DNA from: Tillus elongatus
Taxonomy: Eukaryota; Arthropoda; Insecta; Coleoptera; Cleridae
Assembly: GCA_964006375.1 (NCBI GenBank)
Contig: OZ023262.1
Coordinates: 96,182,976-96,246,975 of the forward strand
DNA: 64,000 nucleotides
Direction of reading: 5' to 3'
The stretch's first letter is position 1, and each line of letters opens with the position of its first letter. The notes under the pieces are model-generated. The model saw only the letters and a list, made by a program, of their open reading frames with translations. It was not told where the DNA came from and made no database searches. Positions 45,531-59,069 of this stretch are shown here, piece by piece. A program made the translations under genes and the position numbers.

Positions 45531-46404
45531 TGTATTAAATGTTCGAAATGTTGACCTCCAGCTTCGATGAAATAATACCTGTTTTGTTCCAAGCGGTTTC
45601 GAACGTTGAGAACCATTTCGGGCGAAATTTGTTGACATTCGGCAATGACGCGTTGGTGTAAATCCTCTACGCATTCTGGAAGTGTCGCGTCAATCTTATT
45701 TTTCAGGTGCCTCGTGATTATTTGAAAAAATTACTGCCAGGGCTGGCACTAAATCCAATCGCAAAAAATTTAGGTAACGTGTTGCTGTAAGATTTCCTTG
45801 AAAAAAGTAAGGCCCTATGAAATATCATCCGATTACTCTTATCCATACATTCATCTTGCCATGACGTTCACTGTGGGAGTCTTAAGTCCAATGAGGAGTT
45901 TCCAGTGCTCAATATCTTGAGTTGTGACGATTTACTGTCCCATTGGGGCAAAAAGTGGCTTCATCAGAAAAAATAATGTTATTAGGAAAATTGGGGTCTT
46001 CATAAAACTGTAAACGGCGGTTTGAATCATCATCGTTTAACTTGTGTATCAATTGCACTTTGTAAGGGTGATACTTTTCTTGAATTATTTTACCACTAAA
46101 TATTGGTCCACGTTGTTATTTAAGGCTAGCCGTCTTGTAGAATGGTGAGAATTTTCTTCAAATTCAATCAATATATCCAATCTCACTTCTTCACTTAGTC
46201 GAGGTCGAGCTTGTCGAGGCAAATCTTTTACGGATACCGTTTCTGTAAATTTAGGAAGCAATTTACTTAATATAGATCTTGCAATTGGCGGTCTATTAGG
46301 ATGTTGTTGGCTAAATAACTCGCATGCTTGCTGAAGACTTGCCTGTCACCATATGCAACCATCATTAGCATCTCTAGCCTTTCCCTTTCGGTTAAACGTG
46401 TCAT
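45531..46404 (-). pseudogene. Mariner-like transposase B, decayed
   Basis: The minus strand starts MTRLTERERLEMLMMVAYGD at 46404. A block near 45960 reads FSDEATFCPNG followed by VNRHNSRYW (first acidic site), and the C-terminus reads LPECVEDLHQRV and EAGGQHFEHL. The QQD and SPD blocks cannot be found in order: a central part is deleted, since the relic has about 290 codons against some 350 in relatives. It is distinct from family A. Confidence 0.7.
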
Positions 46405-46667
46405 TTTTATTGAATTCTAATCAGAATAGATTACCTTTGGCACTTTTATACTTTCGCTATTAAGGCTAAAAACTAATTTAAACAGCAGGTAATAATTGAT
46501 ATTAATTCACGATTAACCATTATTGTCTTTATTCACTGAATTCCAAATCCATACTGCGATAAAAGTCTGATAACTAAATACTACTTTTTGTTCCACCTGT
46601 CAAATAGTTACATGACAACGTATCAACATTCACAAAATCAAGTATTTCCTACCTTATAAAAGAAAGC

Positions 46668-48020
<1,353 letters not shown>

Positions 48021-48029
48021 GAAAACCTC

Positions 48030-48395
48030 GTTATTCTAAATGAAACTCGTCCTAAATTAAAACAGTGAGAAATATTTCTTTTTTTTAAAGTAAATCATGC
48101 AATTTTTCAAAAAAAAAAATTGTTGTGCCAGGGACCATTGTTTTTTCGTCATAATTTAATAGTAAGCAGATCTATGGAAAAACAGCAAAAGAATATGATA
48201 GTCATTTAAAAAACTTATGATGACGTCATCACTCAGAAATAGGTGACGTTTTAAATGTGATTTTTACGTCATAAGTTGGCAATTGAAAAGATAAAACTGA
48301 CCTGTCCGAGTCTTCTTGACCTGACCTGTTGGAGCGTTTTTCTTAAAAAAAATAATTACGCACCCATCAATTATGTTCCAAACTTTATCATCACA
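48030..48395 (+). repeat. Repeat D, copy 1
   Basis: Contains gaaactcgtcctaaat, a TGACGTCA-centred palindrome (gatgacgtcatcac), tttttacgtcataagttggc and caattatgttccaaa. An inverted copy lies at 56785-57125. Confidence 0.75.
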
Positions 48396-48400
48396 CTATG

Positions 48401-49360
<960 letters not shown>

Positions 49361-49482
49361 ATTTGTTATAACGGGTGCTTTATTTAGAGACGGAGAACTT
49401 TAAATTGGCAACACTGTTTTCTGTGACAGCCGATTTGACAGTTCTCGATTGTTTTGAGGTTAGTTTGGTTTGGCAATTCATC

Positions 49483-49560
49483 ATGAATGGACCCACTCCG
49501 GAGCAGCGTTCGCAACGATTACGTTTTTATCTATCATCGTTACTACGTTAAATACCTAAA
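49483..49560 (+). pseudogene. Mariner-like transposase C, extreme N-terminus
   Basis: ATG at 49483, MNGPTPEQRSQRLRFY, the typical start of one insect mariner-like group. Sense is lost after about 20 codons. The continuation is found at 51708. Confidence 0.55.
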
Positions 49561-51707
49561 GAAAACCGCCAAGAAGCTTAAATAATACCAGCTGACTTTT
49601 TTTCTGTAGATCAATGCAAATTTTAGTTTAAAAATTTTTCATTGAAAATTCGTTAAGAAATTTTATATCGTAACACCCGTACTGAATTCTCTATAATATA
49701 CGTCGAAATCCAAATATTGAAAGACGTTGCATTTTTTGGGGAAAATGAATATCTCTATTGTCCTAGAATTCTAGGTAAATAACAGAAGCTGACGTAATTA
49801 TGATGAAATCTAGAAAAACGGTTAGAAAACGGTGGACCAAGTCCATTATTGTTTTAAGGTGTGTATAGAAGACGGCGCGGTTTCGCCACCGATTAGAGGT
49901 CTCGTTTTATCTCATTCGAAGAGAGTAAGCTAGAAAGTGCTCGCGCACAGCAACTAACAGGTCACGGTAAGAATTTTGCGTGCAGCTCTGGCAAAAGGAA
50001 AAAGTTGAACCTCAACGGGAAAAGCGTTAGCTCGTGGTGAGTGTTAGCTAGTCGATTGACAAGTTGACCTCATTCTAATTAGCGTGGCTCACAATTATCT
50101 TAAAATGGGTGATAAAATTCCTTTTCGTTGTCGATACTATCTAACAACAGTTGTCAGTAATTGTTTAATATCATTTGATCGGTTTTTGAATTAAAATTAA
50201 CAACCTATTTGGCAGAAAAACGCTAATTAAGCAGTAATCCTTTGTTCACCGACCTGGTGAATCTCTCAAGTTAATCAGACAAAGTTTTCGATTATTACCG
50301 AGCTCTGAATCAGTTGGAAGTATACGTTTCACTTGAGCCAATTTAGATTTTAATTGCTGTAGAGAGATTTTAGTCAAATTAATTCCGAACATCGACTTAA
50401 GGCGGTTGTTCATTTAAGGTTAGGGGCCAAATTGTCTCACCCAGTATTGGAACAACAAGAACCACCTGCCTAATAACCGTTTATAGAAAGTACCACTTAT
50501 TCTATCCAACCTCCCCTCTCGCATTGGAATTGGTAAGCCTATGTTAGGCCCTGATGGTTGACTCTACTTGGAGAGCATCTTCAAAGGTTCAATAGATAAC
50601 TCCAGGTGTCAGGACTTGGTGAGTCAATTAAACTTTATTTGTGTGGAACAACCAAAACCTTGCAGCAGTCTATTATTTGAACCTTTACAATTTGAATTTC
50701 CAAAGTAACATAAGCAAATTTGAACTTTAATAGTGTCAGTGAGGTGTCTGTAAGGGCAACTGTAAATTTCCTGTTTATTCTTTAGAATTTTGTCAATATT
50801 GTGAAGTTAAATACATCATACCTAAATTGTAATTAACAGATTTTTGTTGGTAGAATATTTAACCTGTACATTTCTTAATATTTTACATTGACAATCATTA
50901 AAGTAAAAATTTCACATAGTAATATTTTTTCTTAAACGGAGCCTCACTCAAAGGACTGGCCAGTTAATTCATTGAAAAATCAACCGAACTAATTGACGAG
51001 CGTCAAGCAATTTAGATAATAATTTGTATTTGCTTTTGAGCTGTAAAATACAGCATTTGCTCCTTAATATACCTCAAATATGTAATGTTAATATTTGTAT
51101 AAACTAGAACCATTTTATTTTATTATTTTGTCATATGCTATATGAACTGATAATTTCCTTTTCTTGAAAGTCTTGCTGTTTATTTGATATTTATTTGTGT
51201 ATGAGTTCATGTTTATTTGAAATTTACCAACCATGTCAATTTAATTTTGTTTGCTATCCCAAATTTATTTATATGAATAAATTTAATATTATTGTTAACA
51301 TTAACATATCTGTTTAATTGAAGATAAATTCCTCCCTAATATCTCCCCTGTTTGGCAGCAGTTAATAAATTATAATTATCGCTTATCTAGATTCCTTAAA
51401 TTTTATATAACCAGGCCCTAACCTGGGGCGCTCACAAATATAAGACTTCAGGCAGAGCAACGCAGAAAAGAGCGTGAGTATCAAACCATATCAAGATCTG
51501 CCAACCTCCTAAAGTATTTCTAGTCTTAATAATAATAATAATCTGATAGATAGATACTTTTAGGGTAGGACTAATAGGCAAAAGTGACCCCACTATCAAG
51601 CAGATTCAAATCCACTTGAGGTCAGTCACTATATACCACGTCTCAAGTATTTTGTTTAAGGACGGTTACATGTTTGCGAGTTGTTCAAATTTATTTTGAA
51701 AATCAGG
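49561..51707. other. About 2.1-kb insertion splitting mariner C; possible LTR element remnant
   Basis: It separates the two pieces of transposase C. Near 51424 tggggcgctcacaa follows a ccaggccctaacc end, in the manner of a primer-binding site after an LTR, but no LTR pair or gag/pol ORF was seen. Otherwise unassigned. Confidence 0.3.
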
Positions 51708-51957
51708 ACTAAATTCGAGAAACACATCGGGCATTACGTGCATTTTATGGTGCTCATAATTGTCCATCAGATCAATTAATTCGTTAAACCATGGATCTCT
51801 TTCGCGATAAGTTTACTCTAAACGATAATACGCATCCCGTAAGACGTCGTACAGTGCGCACACAACAAGCCATTGCTGGTGTGCAGCGTAGTGTTGATGA
51901 CAATCCAAATGTGTCAATTAGTCAGCGTGCTCATGAATTAAACTTGTGTCCATCCAT
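51708..51957 (+). pseudogene. Mariner-like transposase C, N-terminal DNA-binding part
   Basis: The frame from 51708 gives RETHRALRAFYGAHN, a stop, then DLFRDKFTLNDNTHPVRRRT and SISQRAHELNLCPS. These are the first and second helix-turn-helix regions of mariner-like proteins. The catalytic domain is absent: the sequence passes into R1 minisatellite at 51990. Confidence 0.7.
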
Positions 51958-51989
51958 TTTATAAATTATCTGTTAGTGAATTTTCTTAA

Positions 51990-52640
51990 TAATTTCTGAT
52001 TAACAAACTTATCAAAGCCATTTACAAAGGAAGCTACATGCCAAATTATATCAAAATCTGCCCATTATTCTTTGAGATAAAAAAAAAATTCGAATGAAAA
52101 CTCAAAATTTTCTTGGAAAACCTCGTCCGATTTTCCTGACTAACAAACTTGTCAAAGCCATTTACAAAAGGAAGTTACATGCCAAATTTTATTAAAATCG
52201 GCTTATTACTTTTTGAGATAAGAATTTTTTTCGAATGAAAACTCAAAATTTTCCCGGAGAACCTCATCCTATTTTCTTGACTAACGAACTTGTCAAAGCC
52301 ATTTACAAAAGGAAGGTACATGCCAAATTTTATTAAAATCGGCTTATTACTTTTTGAGATAAGAATTTTTTTCGAATGAAAACTCAAAATTTTCCCGGAG
52401 AACCTCATCCTATTTTCTTGACTAACGAACTTGTCAAAGCCATTTACAAAAGGAAGGTACATGCCAAATTTTATTAAAATCGGCTTATTACTTTTTGAGA
52501 TAAGAATTTTTTTCGAATGAAAACTCAAAATTTTCCCGGAAAACCGCATCCGATTTTCCTGACTAACGAACTTATCCAAGCCATTTACAAAAGAAAGGTT
52601 CATGCCAAATATTATCAAAATCGGCCTATTATTTTTTGAG
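51990..52640 (-). repeat. 141-bp minisatellite derived from R1
   Basis: catgccaaat recurs at 52037, 52178, 52319, 52460 and 52601, exactly 141 bp apart each time. The unit is the R1 pre-core segment (aacgaacttgtcaaagcc, ttattactttttgaga). Since 141 is 47 codons, a minus-strand ORF of 160 codons arises that is a by-product, not a gene. Confidence 0.9.
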
Positions 52641-52651
52641 TTATCGGTGTG

Positions 52652-52656
<5 letters not shown>

Positions 52657-52743
<87 letters not shown>

Positions 52744-52760
52744 CATGCTTGGTTCTCGGG

Positions 52761-52828
<68 letters not shown>
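52657..52828. repeat. (TA)n microsatellite, two runs
   Basis: Runs 52657-52739 and 52762-52828, separated by gagacatgcttggttctcgg. Confidence 0.95.
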
Positions 52829-52830
<2 letters not shown>

Positions 52831-53006
52831 CCGACAGCTATCAACAATAAAAAATGTGTGCTAAAATTTATAATTTTAGACTTAACCGTGACAAACTTAT
52901 CCAGACGTGTTAAATAAAAGTGAGAACTTGGCCCAAACGTATGAAATCTGGACAGCACTATTTCTACCAAATATTAAAGTTAGTGTAACTAAACTAAATG
53001 TTTCAT

Positions 53007-53076
53007 GCATTAGGCGGGAATCGAACCCGAACCGCCCGGGTGTCACTCGAGCATTCTACCACAGAACCATGGATGC
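53007..53076 (-). tRNA. Degenerate tRNA-Gly-like sequence (pseudo-tRNA or SINE head)
   Basis: The minus strand reads GCATCCATGGTTCTGTGG, then TAGAATGCTCG, with a good T arm (GGGTTCGATTCCC). It resembles tRNA-Gly overall, but the anticodon position reads GAC, not GCC, and only four of seven acceptor pairs form. No poly-T terminator follows closely. Not expected to be functional. Confidence 0.55.
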
Positions 53077-53084
53077 TAGCTAAT

Positions 53085-53541
53085 AAATTGTTTTGTTTGC
53101 GTGGTAGTTATAGAGGCGGCAACTTGCTGCCCCAGGTAATTTTAAATTATATCCTAAAATAAATGCAAGTAAACAGCTAATTACAGAAATAATTGAGTTG
53201 TTACTTAATAATTCGCCGGCCGACTGCTTCGACCTTAGATTACGTTTTATTTTTAAGTCTAAATATAAAAAAACGAACTGCTTTAAAATCATTTCAAAGA
53301 GACATTAGCTGATTTCTTTCATTCTTTCCCATCTTATGATATGGTTATAATATGACATTTACTTATGGGTGAAATACAACGTCATTGATTCTGTATGTAT
53401 GTCATTTGAACGTCGTAAGTGTAAACAAACGATTGACAGGTGTTCGAGATTTTAGTAGCCGAGATTTCTCGATCGCTAGTTCAAGTAGTAGGTTTGACGC
53501 ATGTTATTTGTATTGTTTGGTTATCGTAAGGCTAAATATGT
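53085..53541. other. No gene recognised
   Basis: Unassigned, with short ORFs only on both strands. Confidence 0.5.
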
Positions 53542-53609
53542 TCTCACCAAAATTAAAAACGCAGCTCAAATTAGAGCTCGTCGGTGCGCTATACTAATTA
53601 CAGCGAGAA
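53542..53609 (-). ncRNA. Hammerhead relic, inverted, missing 10 bases
   Basis: The minus strand keeps both stem I strands, CCGACGA (first U lost to C) and stem II, but lacks the 10-nt GAAA-stem III-UC segment, joining stem II directly to UGCG. Confidence 0.7.
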
Positions 53610-53918
53610 CACGCCTATAAAGTAATACGGCTAAAGCAGTCTGCCTCCTACAACATTCAGAGATGTACGTCAAGGTCACTATCTCGGTACGAAACCAGGT
53701 AGTATGTTGTCCCGGTATTAGGGCGGAAATGCCCTAGGCCTGACAATTTAGAGATGTGTTGGTTGGTTGTACACAGTCTCTATTTATAACCTTTTGTGAT
53801 AATTGGAGCTGTCGTGACACCATACTACCTGGTTTCGCACCAAGATGGCGACCCAGTCGTACATCTCACAAAGTTGTAGGAGGCTGGCTGCCTTTGTCGC
53901 ATTACTTTATAGGTGTGT

Positions 53919-53995
53919 TCTCACTGTAATTAGTATATCGCACTGACGAGCTCTAATTAGAGCGACACCGATCTGTGTTTCTAAATATGGCAAGA
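53919..53995 (+). ncRNA. Hammerhead ribozyme, core mutated (GACA)
   Basis: Same layout as 54230-54306. CUGACGA is at 53943-53949 and stem II is perfect at 53950-53963, but the second box reads GACA for GAAA and two more stem I pairs are lost. Probably inactive. Confidence 0.75.
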
Positions 53996-54229
53996 ATGGA
54001 TCTAGCCTTACATACATTGTCCCTACATTAGGGAAGGAAATGGGCCAGGGCTGACAATTCACAGAATTGTTGGTTGGTTGTACACAGTCTGTAATTATCA
54101 CATTTTGTGTTAATTTGAGCTGTCGTGACAACGAACTACCTGGTTCCACTTCGATATGGCGACCCTGTCGTACATCTCACAATGCCCTAGGACGCTGGCT
54201 ACCATAGCCGTATTACTTTATAGGTGTGT

Positions 54230-54306
54230 TCTCGCTGTAATTAGTATACCGTACTGACGAGCTCTAATTAGAGCGAAACCGGTCTGCGTTTCTAACTATA
54301 GTGAGA
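54230..54306 (+). ncRNA. Hammerhead ribozyme, intact consensus core
   Basis: Stem I outer helix 54230-54244 with 54292-54306 (14 of 15 positions pair, two wobble). Internal loop, then inner stem CGUA/UGCG. Core box CUGACGA at 54254-54260. Stem II GCUCU-AAUU-AGAGC with perfect pairing (54261-54274). GAAA at 54275-54278. Self-complementary CCGG as a minimal stem III, then UC, giving a cut after C54284. All invariant core bases are present, and the stem I internal loop fits the loop-loop contacts used by natural type I hammerheads. Confidence 0.85.
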
Positions 54307-54540
54307 ATGCATCTTGCCTTGCATACATTGTCCCGGTATTAGGGAAGAAAATGGGCCAGGGCTGACAATTTACAGAATTGTCGGTTGGTTGTACACAGCC
54401 TCTAATTATAACATTTTGTGTTAATTGGGGTTGTCGTGACAACAAACTACCTGATTCCACTCCGATATGGCGACCCTGTCATACATCTCACAATGATGTA
54501 GGAGGCTGGCTGGCTTAGCCGTATTACTTTATAGGTGTGT

Positions 54541-54580
54541 TCTCCCTGTAATTAGTATAGCGCACTGATGAGCTCTAATT
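54541..54580 (+). ncRNA. Hammerhead 5' half at the array edge
   Basis: Stem I 5' strand, CGCA, CUGAUGA (54565-54571) and the first half of stem II; the array then ends. Confidence 0.75.
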
Positions 54581-54585
54581 AAATG

Positions 54586-54835
54586 ACTGTTGAATAATTA
54601 TCAATTTGTTGGACGACACATTTAATTTTCATTGATTTGAAAGCCGTGTATTATATACTTATTTTTTTCACAAAAAAAAATTTTTTTTAAATATTTTTTC
54701 TTTCTCATAATTTTTTTTTTTTGAATTCCAAGTTATTCTGTTGGTGCAGCTATGACAAGCTGTTAGATTAGCTAAATTTTTAAATTGATAATAGTTACTG
54801 TGCGATTGTCAACTTGTGTGTGTTTTGTTTCTTTA
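54586..54835. other. AT-rich spacer, no gene
   Basis: Runs of T and A (54660-54730). Nothing recognised. Confidence 0.6.
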
Positions 54836-55133
54836 ACGTCGACCTATTTCTGCGACTATGGCCAATGACCGACACCAGGGAGCAGTTTCACCTCACCATC
54901 CTGGAAATTTTGTCGAACACCTGCCTTTCTGTAAGGAGGGTAGGGATCTTTAACGTGCCCAACATCGCATGGACACGGGACCGACGGCTCTACGCCCCCT
55001 CCGAAGGGCGGAACGTGCAGACATTCAACTTGCGCAGATACAATTCCAGAACCTTGGCTGATGTTAGTGTTACAGTTTGTTAATGCGTCTCGTCTGGAGG
55101 ATTAGACCTCTCAAATTTACAAGCTTTTCATCC
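54836..55133 (+). repeat. R3 repeat, copy 2
   Basis: ccaatgaccgacaccaggg, gggatctttaacgtgcccaa, catcgcatgg, ccctccgaagggcggaacg, and the terminal gtctggaggattagacctct. Best-preserved complete copy. Confidence 0.8.
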
Positions 55134-55830
55134 TGACCTCTCTATTAGCGAATTTTTATTTTTAAAAAATCACTAATTGAGAGGTATCGATGGTGAGACT
55201 TTGCAAAAAAATTTTCTAATGAGCGCGAACTAGGACCCCTAGAACCCATATTCGGGGTCAGTTTCAATTTTTATAGAACAAAGAACCTAAAGCGAATACA
55301 GGCTATGTAGAGCAAATGTCGCAAGAAGTATGCGTTACAAGTCCCTAAGTTTCAGCTTCAACCGTCATTGTCGTTTTTACTAAAATATTTCCAGAAAATT
55401 TATTTCAAATAGACCCTGGGCAATTAAAGAAAAAACATTTTGGGTTTTCCTCAAAACGTCAAAGTCGCGATTTGCCACGTCAAAATTGGCAACATTTAGG
55501 CAAAGAACCTAAAACAAATACGGATTATCTAAAGAAAATGTCGCATGAAGAGTGTTCTGCAAACCGTTAAGTTTCAGCTTCAACCGTTATTGTCCTCCAT
55601 TTTACTAAAATATTTACAGAAAATTCATTTCAAATAGGCCCTTTCTCTGATTCTTTGGCAATAGTTTTAGTTAAGTTTATAGCTTAACGGTCTATAATTT
55701 TTAACTAATTTTCGGAGAAAAAAATCGCTAATGAGGAGACCGCGACTTTTGAATTTTTAAAAGATTTCTTTAAATGAGCGCAAGCTAGGCCCCCTAGAAT
55801 CCATATTAGCAATATTTTTGTTATCTCTGT
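55134..55830 (+). repeat. R1 fragments, plus orientation
   Basis: At least three R1 pieces in a row: the short arm (55180-55270), a tail of the interior (caaagaacctaaagcgaata), and a second interior (55430-55700) with aaaacgtcaaagtcgcgatt. Confidence 0.75.
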
Positions 55831-56784
55831 CTTATCATGTCAACTACCTATCTTTAATACTTAAATAAATTTAATACTTTAATACTTAAACATTTAAAGT
55901 AGTACTCCAAGAGGTAGCCTAGTATGCTAAAATCACCTGGCGGCTGACAATTTCTGTGCGTAGGCTACACTAAACGTATTGTGATTTTAAGAACCACATC
56001 CTCCTTCACTGTAGCAAAACCGGTTGCTCAAACCTGTTGGGTAAGTTACACCGTCCCTTATAAACTCAGAATGGCCCACTAAATGTTCGGTAAATGTGTT
56101 TAGATATTTATGAATGGGGGAGTTTAAGGATAAGTAAAGTTGATGTCACAATCTGAGTAATTAGATAATATAGTTGTACTCTGTGTATTGTAGACTGTGA
56201 TTAATTTCACTAGGTTAGTCATACTAGGTGAACACTTCTCTGTAACTCCATAGCCTGCTTCTGGGTTGCTTTTTTTAAAAACCCTTAGGGGGGGTTATAA
56301 CTATTAAACTAGGAAACTACACCACAAAACATTATAATTCATTATTTGTTATGTTATTCAGGTGAACAAATTTGAAATAGTTACTGAAACGTGATATATC
56401 ACGATCCGGGATTCTCACCATGTGCAAACAAATTAGCAGTTTACTGAAATGTTCAAATTAATTTTCATCGTGCGTTAAAAACCAATGCAGTATCAATTTC
56501 CAATTGACGATCAAAAGATAGAAATTTACGGTATGCGATATTTGATGGCAATTTGTACTCGGCAATTAAATATATAAAACTGATGAAATTGGCAAAGGGA
56601 AGCTGGTTCTTTACCTAAAATTTGTTAAATTGTAAAATTTGATTAGCCAAAATTGATAAGTTACATCGTCTAGTTGCAACTAAATCCTAAACAAATTACT
56701 ATTTAGATAAGGTACCACAAATATTCACAATAACTAAGATACTGCTTTTATTCCACTTGGCTGTTCCAGAATGCATGATACGAA
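55831..56784. other. No gene recognised
   Basis: Unassigned sequence with no repeat signatures. One of the few stretches that could be single-copy DNA. Confidence 0.5.
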
Positions 56785-57125
56785 CAGCCCACACGTCTTT
56801 GGAACATAGTTCATAAGTGCGTCGTTTATTTTTTTCAAGAAATACGCTCGCACAAGTTAATTTCATCTTTTCAATTGCCAACTTATGACGTAAAAATTCC
56901 ATTTATGATGTCTTCTGTTTCTGAATGATGACGTCATCATAAATGACAACAATATTTTTTGCTGTATTTCCATAGACTACCTGAATGATGGTGAACAAAA
57001 ATTGGTACCTGATGTAACAATTTTCTTGAAAAAATTGCATTATTTACTTCAAAAAATGAAAACGTAAATTTAATAAGAAATAAGAAGAGTTTCTCGCCGT
57101 TTTTATTTAGGACGAGTTTTATTTA
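56785..57125 (-). repeat. Repeat D, copy 2 (inverted)
   Basis: Reverse complement of much of 48030-48395: ggaacatagttcataa, gccaacttatgacgtaaaaa, gatgacgtcatcat and aggacgagttttattta. Confidence 0.75.
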
Positions 57126-57726
<601 letters not shown>

Positions 57727-57754
57727 TACATATATAGCATATACATTATACATA

Positions 57755-58597
57755 TAACCCACTTAACGTGTAGACAGGAATAATCCACGATAGAATCATT
57801 GACGAAACTCTCACTGGGCGGCAATAACATAATTTTGAGAAATGAGCGTCTCCCTTCTCCCGCTGCAAGTTTTCCAAATGTAGATGATCCTAGTTTGCCA
57901 AGCGGTGATATTTGGTGCACCTGCGCACCTTGTTGGTCCTGTTCGCGAGTTTTTAAATGACTGCTGTCCTGGCAAGTGCTTCGATAGGCGAGGACTAATA
58001 GAGTGGTCCCCCAGCTCCCCAGAACTCACGCCCCTAGATGTTTTATGGGGGTGTTTAAAATCAGAAATCTATGTTAACAAACCAAATAACCTAGATGGTT
58101 TGAAAAATCGAATTAGGTATGAAATGAGTCGAATCAGCCCAGCCGTCATTCGCAATATACAAGTGGAATGTGTCACCACATTTGCTTATTGTCGATGGAT
58201 TGCAATTCGAACATTATGTTTAAAGGAAACAATACTTTAATTTGTTGAATAAGAGCCTTTATCTTTCGATTGTTGTTATGAAAAGAGTTTATGTTTTCCA
58301 CTTTTTCAATGACTATCATTCGAAAATTTAACACTGTGAGGTATTAAAAGTTTGATGGTACTGTGTAGACAATTCAATGATATGTCAAGTAGAAAAGGGG
58401 GGTTTTCATTTTTTAAAATGTTGATGAGGTCATATTTTAAAATCAGGAGTGGGAGAAACGTAAATTTTATCCAAAAATGTGTATTTTTGAAAACTGGAGT
58501 TAATGGTCCGAGCATTTTGTCAAAACACAAATCGTCCGAATTTTAATTAATTTATTCCATAACTTTTCCGCTCACTGTATAATAAAAAGTGTAGATC
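57755..58597 (+). mobile_element. Mariner-like element D, 3' part, copy 1
   Basis: It ends ttttccgctcactgta, a mariner-type terminus. The same block with the same order occurs at 59070-59912. The 5' half of the element is absent from both. Confidence 0.75.
57884..58240 (+). pseudogene. Mariner-like transposase D, C-terminal part, copy 1
   Basis: 118 residues: [39 protein letters not shown], then RNIQVECVTTFAYCR. The third acidic position is Glu (SPE) here, where family A has Asp. The QQD before GAPAH is lost (the frame reads AVIF), and no N-terminal half exists. Confidence 0.75.
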
Positions 58598-58880
58598 ATG
58601 ACCATAACGCACTTGCTGCGCCGAGAGTTTTTCAGTACTTCCTGGATTGAAAGTGGCATGTTTATCTTTGAGATAAGATGGCAAAGCGGAAGAATAATCC
58701 TGGAAATGGATAAGCAGATCCTAGCCTAGTTACTTCCTCATCATCAATACGTGTGGAAGTGTGGCATTGGCGACAAAAATTTCAAATTTTTTATCGCTTA
58801 AACATCGCAAAAAGTGTCAGACCATATACAAAACATGATGTAGGAACGAATTTTTTTTAGTCTTTTGGTCTGTCAGTCCG
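58598..58880 (+). repeat. Repeat E, copy 1
   Basis: gtgtagatcatgacca, agtggcatgtttatct, tcatcaatacgtgtggaagt and aaaacatgatgtaggaacga. The second copy is at 61286-61590. Confidence 0.8.
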
Positions 58881-59069
58881 TATGCCTGTCTGTTTGTAGC
58901 CGCGGTAACTTTAAAACGAATTGAGATAACATCTTCCAACTTCGCGTGTAGTTAGAACCTGATAAACTAACGGCTCGGATGGTTTTTGGGTCCCAGGGGC
59001 TAGTAGATGAATGGTGTGTGCGGGGGGGGTATTGGAGTAGAGTCACTGAAGTACATAAATAACACGCTC
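58881..59069. other. No gene recognised
   Basis: Follows Repeat E with cggtaactttaaaacgaatt and a G-run near 59022. Unassigned. Confidence 0.5.

Larger units (their letters stand above)
53542..54585 (+). repeat. 311-bp satellite with embedded hammerhead ribozymes
   Basis: ggttggttgtacacag recurs at 53761, 54072 and 54383, a constant 311-bp period. Units share tgtcgtgacaac, ctacctgg, atggcgaccc, ggaggctgg and gtattactttataggtgtgt, each ending in a hammerhead motif. The left edge (53542-53700) is an inverted partial unit. The right edge breaks within the third hammerhead. Confidence 0.9.

Noticed and set aside
52175..52657. 160-codon repetitive ORF
   Set aside because: Product of a 141-bp minisatellite of R1 origin. 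The sequence between units is identical at silent and non-silent sites alike, and it has no support as a protein.
54814..55083. 89-codon ORF (and the 14945-15227 minus ORFs)
   Set aside because: They lie in opposite orientations relative to the R3 repeat and are not conserved between its copies.
58419..58477. Possible hammerhead (gttgatgaggtcat ... ggagaaacg)
   Set aside because: The core box has T for the first C, and no stem II pairs between it and gaaac.
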